DNA of 64,000 nucleotides from Streptomyces sp. NBC_00083 (GTDB lineage Bacteria; Actinomycetota; Actinomycetes; Streptomycetales; Streptomycetaceae). Below, one piece after another: positions 23,783-32,700 of the stretch (its first letter is position 1; each line of letters opens with the position of its first letter). The DNA lies in assembly GCF_026343295.1 (NCBI RefSeq), contig NZ_JAPELY010000002.1:558001-622000 (forward strand), written 5' to 3'. Made by a program: the position numbers and the translations under genes. The notes below the pieces were generated by a model. The model was not told where the DNA came from and made no database searches. It saw only the letters and a list, made by a program, of their open reading frames with translations.

Positions 23783-26700
23783 CGCTGTCCACGTCCGTCC
23801 CGGTCGAGGTGGTGGCGCTCGAGCTCGGCCGCGATGGCCGGGCCGATCTGGGCCAGGGGGCCGGGGTTGAGCAGGTCGTCGTGGTCGGAGTCGACGCGGT
23901 GCACGTCGAGCGTGCCGCTGAAGTACGGCTTCCACCGCTCGGCGGGGTCGCTCTCGCCCGGGACCGGGTCCGCCTGCCCCGCGACGAAGAGCCGCATCGT
24001 GGTGTCGAGGTCCCGGGGCGTGTAATGCCGGTGCAGTACCTGGTGGTTGGCCATCAGATCGACCATGCGGGCCATGCGCTCCTCACCCATCTGAGCCAGC
24101 GGACTGTTGTCGTGCCGCAGTGTGTCGATGACGTCCCCGACGCTCAGCGCGCGGGCGCCGAACTCGGAGCGGTCGTGGCCGATGCCCTCCAACAGCCAGG
24201 CGAGCATGGCCTGTTGGTCCGGATCGGGCCGGTTCTCGTCCGCCGCGGTGCGCGGGTAGGAGTCGAGGTTGGCGAGCAGGCCGACCTCGTCGCCCGCCGC
24301 ACGCAGCTGTACGGCGATCTCATAGGCGAGGAGGCCGCCGAGCGACCAGCCGAGCAGGTGGTACGGGCCCTCGGGCCGCACCTTCCTGATCAGCTCGATG
24401 TACTCGGCCGCGGTCTCCTCGATGCTCGTCGGCAGCGGCGCGCCCGCCACCACGTACGGCGACTGGATGCCGTACACGGGGTGCTCGGCGCCGAGGTGAC
24501 GCACGAGCGGCAGGTAGGAGAGCGCGAACCCGACGCCGCTGTGCAGGCAGAACACCGGTGGGCGGCTGCCCGTCGGCTTCATGCACAGCACGGTGCCGTA
24601 CGGGTCGGCGTACTCCAGGGCGCCGGTCTCCTCCAGGGCGTCGGCCATGATCTGGGTGCTCCGGCGGCGTGCGGGGGCTTCCTCGGCGGCGGCCGTGGCC
24701 TGCCCCGCGACGGCCGCGAGCGCCCGGACCGTCTGGTGCTCGAAGACGTCCGCGATGGTGATCTCCACCCCGGCCTTGCGGGCGAGCGCCACCAGACGCA
24801 GCGACTTCATGCTCGTCATCGAGGTGTCGAAGAAGTTCTCCTCGACGTCGAACCCGTCACGGCCCAGCACCTGGGCGACGATCGCGCACAGCGTCTCCTC
24901 GACCCCGGTCGCGGCCGCCGGCCCGGCGGGCCGCTCGGCCGCCGTCGCGCCGGGCTCGGCAGGGGCCGGTGGCGCCTCCGGGGCCAGCAGCTCGCCGTCG
25001 GTGCCCCACTTCGCCCGCTGCCCGGTCCGCAGCAGCCGCGAGCCCGCCGGACCGTAGGGGTTCGCCACGAAGTGCTCGGCGGTCGCGCCGGGCGCACCGG
25101 CGTAGCCGCGCGCCAGCGTGGCACCGCCGGTGTACACCTCGCCCACCACCCCCGGCGGAACGGGCGCGAGCCATTCGTCGAGGACGTACAGCTGGGTGTT
25201 CCACACCGCCTTGCCCGGCGCGTACGTCCGCGGAGTCGGCCAGTCGGCGGCCGGCGGCTCCGTGGCCCGTACCCCGGCCCCCGAGAGCAGCGGCCCGAAG
25301 AGCCCGGCCGCCGCCGTCTCCCCGTGCGCGAGCGCCCACGCGAGGTGGGCGGCGGCCGCCCGGTGCTCGACGACCGTGCCGCGAGGCCGGCCCGCCGCGT
25401 CGTCGCCCCGGATCACATAGGCCGCGTGCGCGGGCAGCAGGGGAGCCGCGCGGTCCGCGTCGGTGACCGGCGCGGACGGACCGCCCCGTACCTCGGGAGC
25501 GTCGAGCACCACCGCGGTGACGCCGGTGCTGCGCAGCCTGCTCGCGAGCCCCGCGGTCGTCAGGACGCACAGCGGGTCGGTCTCGGCGAACAGCGCCTTG
25601 ATCCGCCCGACCGGCTCGTCCGCCGCGACCGGCACGTACGCCGCACCCGACTTGAGCACCGCGAGCACCGCGAGCGTCTGCTCCGGGGCGCGCGGCACCG
25701 CGAGGGCGACGATCCGGTCCGGACCGGCGCCCTGTGCGATGAGATGGCGCGCCAACTGATCGGCCCGTGCGTCCAGTTGGGCGTAGGTGAGCGCCTTGGC
25801 CCCGCTGCCGGTGGCCGGCGCGTCGGGGGTGGCGGCCACCCGCGCCGCGAACAGGTCGGTGAGGGTCGCGGCGGGCAGTTCGTGCGCGGTGTCGTTCCAG
25901 CCGCGCAGTACCTGCTCCCGCTCGTCGTCGGTGAGCAGGTCGAGGCCGCTCAGGCGCAGCTCGGGATCGGCGACCACCTCCCGCAGCACCCGCTGGAACT
26001 GCTCGGCCATGCGCTCGGCGGTGGCCCGGGTGAACAGGTCGGTGCTGAAGCTGAGCAGGCCCCGGACGCCGCCACCGCCGGGCCACGGCAGCAGCTCCAG
26101 CATCAGGTCGAGCTTGGCGCGGTCGGAACCCACGTACTCGGGCCGGACACTCAGGCCCGGCAGGTCGAGGGGCAGGTTGCCCTGGTTCTGCACGCTGAGC
26201 ATCACCTGGAACAGCGGGTGCAGACTCCGCGAGCGGGCCGGCCTGAGCGCCTCGACCACCTGGTCGAAGGGGATGTCCTGGTGGGAGTAGGCCGCCAGGT
26301 TGGTCTCCCTGATCCGTTCGAGGAGCTCACGGAAGGTCGGGTCGCCGCTGGTGTCGCCGCGCAGCACCAGGGAGTTGATGAACATCCCCACGAGGTCGTT
26401 GAGGGCCTCGTCGGTGCGCCCCGCGATGGGGGAGCCCACCGGAATGTCGGTGCCGGCGCCCAGCCTGGTCAGCAGGGCGCACAGCGCGGCCTGGAAGACG
26501 ATGAACTCGGTGGTGCCGGTCCGGCGCGCGAGCTCGGTCAGGGCGGCGTGCAGGCCGGACTCCAGCTCGAACATCACCATGTCGCCCGAGGACGTGCTCG
26601 CCTCGGGGCGCGCGAAGTCGGTGGGCAGCGCCAGCTCACCGGGTGCGCCCGCCAGCGCGTCCCGCCAGAAGGCGACCTGCTCCGCGGCGAGGCTGTCCGG

Positions 26701-29700
26701 GTCGTCGGCCGAGCCGAGCAGCGTGCGCTGCCAGAGCGCGAAGTCGGCGTACTGCACGGGCAGCGGGGTCCACCGCGGCGCCCGGCCGTCGCACCTGGCC
26801 CGGTAGGCGGCGGCCAGATCGCCGAGCATCGGCGCGATCGACCAGCCGTCGAAGACGATGTGGTGGAGGACGAGCACCAGGACCCACTCGTCGACGCCGA
26901 CCGCGAACAGCCGGGCCCGCAGCGGGGTCTGGGACCTCAGGTCGAAGCCGATGTCGCCCTCGGCGAGCAGCGCGGCCTCCAGCTTCGCCGCCGACACCGT
27001 CCGCGTCCGCAGCACCGGGGCGCCCGCCACGGCGTCGAGGACCCGCACCGACGGCACCCCGTCGCTCTCCGGAAGCACCGTCCGCAGCACCTCGTGCCGC
27101 TCCACCAGGTCGTTCAACGCCTCTTGCAGCGCCGCCTCGTTGAGGGTGCCGGTGAGGCGGAACGCCATCGGGGTGTTGTACGTGCCGTCGGTGTGCTCCT
27201 GGCTGCGGTTGATGAACCACTGCTGCTGCTGGGCGAAGGACAGCACCGGGGTGGCGTCCTTCGGCGCGGGCACGAGCGGGGGCCTCGCCCGGTCCGCCGA
27301 CTCGACATGACCGGCGAGCGCGACCACCGTCCGCGCCTCGAAGAGCGCCCGGATCGGCAGCTCCACACCGAGGGCGCCGCGGGCCCTGCTGACCAGCCGC
27401 GTCGCCAGCAGTGAGTGGCCGCCGATCTCGAAGAAGTCGTCGTCGATGGAGACCTGGGCGACGCCGAGGATGTCCGCGAACAGGCCGCAGAGGATCTCCT
27501 CGACCGGGGTGCGCGGCGCACGCCCCTTCAGGGTGTGCCCGAGGTCCGGCGCGGGCAGCGCCTTGCGGTCGAGCTTGCCCTGCGCGGTGAGCGGCAGGGC
27601 GTCGAGCGCGACCACCGCCGACGGCACCATGTACTCGGGCATCGACCGGCCGAGCTGCTCGCGCAGGCCCTCGGCGACCGCGGGTTCGCTCACCACGACG
27701 TACGCCACCAGGCGGCGGTCGCCGTCCCCGCTCTCGGAGACGACCACGGCGGCCTGCTCGACGCCGGCCAGCGCCAGCAACGCCGTGGAGATCTCGCCGA
27801 GTTCGATGCGGAAGCCGCGCAGCTGCACCTGGTCGTCGGCGCGGCCCTGGTAGTCGAGCTGTCCGTCCGGCAGCCACCGCACCAGGTCGCCGGTGCGGTA
27901 CATCCGGGCGCCCGCCGGGCCGTAGGGGTCGGCGACGAAGCGCTGCGCGGTCAGGTCGGGTCGGCCCAGATAGCCGCGGGCCAGACCGCCGCTCACGTAC
28001 AGCTCGCCGACCACCCCGCGCGGGGTGGGCCGCAGGTGGTGGTCGAGGACGTACACGCGGTGGGCGTTGGTCGGGCGGCCGATCGGCGGCCGGCCGGTCT
28101 CCGTCAGCGGGCCGCCGACGGTGGAGCTCACCACGGCCTCGGTCGGGCCGTAGCCGTTGTAGAGCCGCACCGCCGACGACCAGCGCTCGACGACGCTCGC
28201 CGGAACCGCCTCGCCGGCCACCGCGAGGCGCAGGTCGGCGGGGAGCGTGCTGCCCTCGGGCAGCCCGCCCACCACGACCGGCGGCAGGCCGGCGAGGTTG
28301 ACGCGAGCGGTGTTGATCAGGTCGACCAGCGGCTGCCCCGGCGCCCGGCACTCCTCGTCCGCGATCACCAGCGTGCCGCCGGTGAGCAGCGCCAGCATGA
28401 TCTCCCAGACGGAGGCGTCGAAGCTGAACGAGGCGAACTGAAGGACTCGGGTCTCCTCGTCGAGGCCGAAACGCTCGACGAGGCTGTCGACCATCGAGAG
28501 CAGCCCGGTGTGGGCCACCACGACTCCCTTGGGCCGCCCGGTGGAGCCCGAGGTGTAGATCACGTACGCCGGGTGCTCCGGGCGCAGCGGGCCCGTCCGG
28601 TCGGCGTCGGTGAGGTCGGCGGCCCCGAGCGCGGCCAGCCGCTGTACGGTGCCGGGCGCGTCGAGGACGAGCGGCTCTGCCGCCAACTCCGCTACCTCGT
28701 CGAGGCGTTGGCGCGTCGAGACGTCGGTGAGCACCGCCGTCGGACGGGCGTCCGCCAGCATGTAGGAGATGCGGTCCACGGGGTAGGCGGAGTCCACCGG
28801 CAGATACCCGGCGCCCGTCTTGAGTACCGCGAGCGCCGCCACGATCACCTCGGGGGAGCGCGGCAGCATCACCGCGACGGTCTGCTCGGGGCCGATGCCG
28901 CGCTCGACGAGGAGCCGGGCCAACCGGTTGGCGCGCCCGTTGAGTTCCGCGTACGTGACCTCTTCGGAGCCGAGTGACACGGCCGTCTTGCGGGGGGTGC
29001 GGGCGGCGCGGGCCTCGAAGACCCTGGTGGTCAGCTCGCCGGACGACTCCTTGGCGCCGGCCGCCCCCGACCAGTCGCCGAGCAGCAGGCCGCGCTCGTC
29101 GTCGCCGAGCGCGTCGAACCGGCCGAGCGAGGTGGTGGGGGAGGCGGCGAGCTGCTCCAGGACGCGCACGAAGCGCCGCAGGATCTCGTCGACCTCGCCG
29201 GCGGCGAAGATGTCCGGGCGGTACTGCGCTTCGAGGCGCATCCGGCTGCCCGGGAACACATTGAGCGCGAAGGGGTATTCGGCGATGACCCGGGCTTCCC
29301 AGGCACGCATGCTCAGCCCCGGCACGCGCTCGCCGATGTGGTCGAGGGCGCCGGTCGGATAGTTGTGGAAGGAGACCACGGTGTCGAAGAGTTCGCCGAT
29401 CCCGGCGCCCTGCTGGACCTCCGCGAGCCCGAGGTGCTGGTGCGGCTCCAGGTCGAGCTGACGCTCCTGGAGGGTGTGCAGCATCTCCTCGAAGGTCAGC
29501 GCGGGGGTGAGGGCGACGCGCACCGGGAGGGTGCTGAGGAAGGAGCCCACCGTCTGCTCGATGCCGGGCACCTCCTCGGAGCGGCCCGAGACGACCGCGC
29601 CGAACGTGACGTCCCGGCGCCCGGTCAGCCGGCCGAGGGCGAGCGCCCACGACCCCTGCATGACCGTGCTCATCGTCAGGCCCCGGGAGGTCGCCCAGGC

Positions 29701-32700
29701 GGTGACCGCCCCGGTCAGCGCCTCGGGCAGGTCCAGGGAGCGGGAGCCGGGCAGCACCGAGACGCGCGGGCGGTCGGCGGGGCCGAGCCGGGTGGGCTCG
29801 TCGATGCCGGCGAGCTCCTTCTGCCAGGCCTCGCGCGCCGCCGCCTTGTCCTGCGCGGCCGACCACTCCAGATAGCCGCGCAGCGGGACGACCGGCGCGA
29901 GGGCCGTGCTGTCACCCCCGTTGGCCCACAGGGTGACCAGCTCCTCGGCGAGGACCGCGGAGAGCGACCAGCCGTCCACCAGCATGTGGTGGGCGGTCCA
30001 CACCACACGGTGGCGACGCTCGTCGACGCGGTAGACGGTGAAGCGGGTCAGGGGCGCGACGGTCACGTCGAAGCGGTCGAGCCACTCCTCTTCCGTGCGC
30101 CGCCGCACCTCGGCGTCGACCTCCGCCTCGGGGCGCCCCGAGGCGAACTGCCTGAGGTCGACCTCCGTCCAGGCGAGCTCGACGGCCGAGGAGATCAGCT
30201 GGACCGGGTCGCCCTCGTCGCGCTCGCGGAAGCACGCCCGGAGGCTGGGGTTGCGGTCGAGCAGTGCCGTGGCGGCCGCGCGCAGGGCGGAGCGGTCGAG
30301 CGGACCGTCGATGTCCATCGTCACCTGGAGCGTGTACGCGTCCATGCCCTGCTGGTCGAACTCGGCCTGGAAGAGCAGGCCGCGCTGGAGCGGCGAGAGC
30401 GGCAGGATGTCATCGAGCCCCTCGATGTCACGCTCGTACGCCTCGATCTCCTGCTGGGTGAGCGGCACCAGCGGGAAGTCGGACGGGGTGCGCCCGCCCG
30501 CCTCGGGGCGTTCGGCGTGCGCGGCGAGCGCCGTGAGCGCGCGGAACCAGTCGTCCGCGATCCCGCGGACGTCGGCCTCCGCGAGCAGGCCGCCGGCCCA
30601 GGTCCACTCGGCGACCAGGACCGGCCCCTCGGCGCGGTCCTCGGTCGTCGCGACCAGTTCGAGGGCGTGGCGCAGCGGGGAGCCGGGTGCGGCGGTGAGG
30701 CCGAAGGCTCCCGCCTCCATCGCCCAGTCGCCCCGGGCGGAGCCGGTGGCGAACCGGCCCAGGTAGTTGAAGCCGATCCGGGGGGTGGCCGCGCGGGCGA
30801 GCACCGCGGAGGTCTGCGGGTTGAGATGGCGCAGCAGGCCGTGCCCGATGCCGTGGTCGGGCAGCGCGCGCAGCGTCTCCTTGACCCGCTTGAGGGCGGC
30901 GCCCACGGCGTTCGTGCCGTTCCACACCTGCTCCCAGTCCGGCTCGCCCACGTCGAGCCCGACGGGGAAGACGCTGGTGAACCAGCCGACCGTACGGGAC
31001 AGGTCGAGCCCGTCGGCGAGCTGTTCGCGGCCGTGGCCCTCCAGCTCCACCAGGGCGCGGGAGCCGCCGCCGCGGTGGGCGAGGGCCAGCGCGAAGCCGG
31101 TGAGGAGCACCTCGTTGACCTCGGCGTGGAAGGCGTCGGGCACCCGGCCGAGCACCGCGGCGCTCTGCTCGGTGGGCAGTTCGAGCCGCAGCCGGCCCGC
31201 GGCGGCGTGCACATCGCGGGCCGGGTCGAGCGGACGCGTGCCGAGTTCGATCGAAGCGCCGTCCAACTGCTCGTTCCACAAGGGGAGTTCGGCGACACGG
31301 CGCGGGGTGCGGGCCTGCTCGGAGAGGGTGGTGGCCCAGCGCCGGAAGGACGTGGCGACGGGGGCGGGCTGCGCACCCTGCCACGCGGCTTCCAGATCGG
31401 GCAGCAGGATCCGCCAGGACACGCCGTCCACGGCGAGGTGGTGGATCACCAGGAGCAGCCGGCCGGGGCCGCGGTCGCCGTTGCCGCCGTCCGCGCCGCC
31501 GCCCTCGCTCTCGTCGAGGACCACCGCCTGGACCAGCAGCCCGTCCGCGGGGCGAAGCCGCTCCCGCGCCGCCGTGATCTGCTCGGCGAGCACCGCGTCG
31601 CGGTCCGCGCCCGGAGCGGATTCGACCCGGCTCAGGACGGCTGCTGCGGATATCGCGCCCTGCGGCAGCGTCTCCAGCGACCACAGGCCCGCGACCGGCG
31701 AGGTGAGCCGGATGCGCAGCGCGTCGTGCCGGTCGAGCACCGCCTGGAGGGCGCGCTCCAGCCGGGCCCGGTCGCCGGCCGCGCCGGCGGGAAGGGTGAC
31801 CGTGACGTACTGGGCGAACTGCGCTGCCGTCTCCGGCGAACCGGCGAGGTCCTCGCGCAACTGGTCGATGACCGGAGTGAGTTCGAGCGCGCCGACCCCG
31901 TCGGCCACGCCGTCACCGGCGCCCGCCGCGGGCTGTCCGGCCGGCCGGGCGACGGTCGCGATGGCGGCCGGCGTGCGGTGCTGGAAGACGTCGCGCGAGG
32001 TGATGAGGAGCCCCGCGGCGCGGGCCCGGCCCACCACCTGGATGGCGCTGATGCTGTCGCCGCCCAGCGCGAAGAAGCTGTCGTCGACGCCGATGCGGTC
32101 CACGCCGAGCACCTCGGCGAGCACCCGGCACAGCGTCTCCTCCTGCGGGGTGCTCGCGGTGCGCCCGGCGGCCGTCACCGCGAACTGGGGGGCGGGCAGC
32201 GCCTTGCGGTCCACCTTGCCGTGCGCGGTGAGCGGCATCCGGTCCAGGGTCAACAGGACGGCGGGCACCATCTGTTCGGGCAGGACGGTGCCGAGCCGCT
32301 CCCGCAGCGCGACGGTGTCGCAGGGGGCGCCCGCCGTGGCCACCACGTAGCCGATCAGGCGGTGGTTGCCGGCCGGGTCCGCGACGGCGGCGGCCGCCGC
32401 GTCCGCGACGCCGGGCAGCGCGCGCAGCGCCGCCTCGACCTCGCCCAGTTCGATGCGCTGGCCGCGGATCTTGACCTGGTGGTCGCGCCGGCCACCGAAG
32501 ACGAGCTGACCGTCGGCGAGCAGCACCACCTGGTCGCCGGTGCGGTACATGCGGGAGCCGTCGCCCGCGAACGGGTCGGGCACGAACGTGGTGGCGGTGC
32601 GGGCCGGGTCGCCGAGGTAGCCGCGTCCGACGCCCGCGCCGGCGATGTGCAGCTCGCCCGGGACACCGCGCGGCACCGGACGCAGGTCGTCGCCCAGGAC

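Noticed and set aside
24978..25908. A3 loss as a simple sequencing frameshift
   Set aside because: The frame stays open and several motifs are changed independently, so one indel cannot explain it; raw reads would still be worth checking.
23809..27414. 1,200-codon plus-strand frame opposite the C-terminal half of the NRPS
   Set aside because: It has the same antisense GC effect, and the NRPS frame carries all catalytic motifs.
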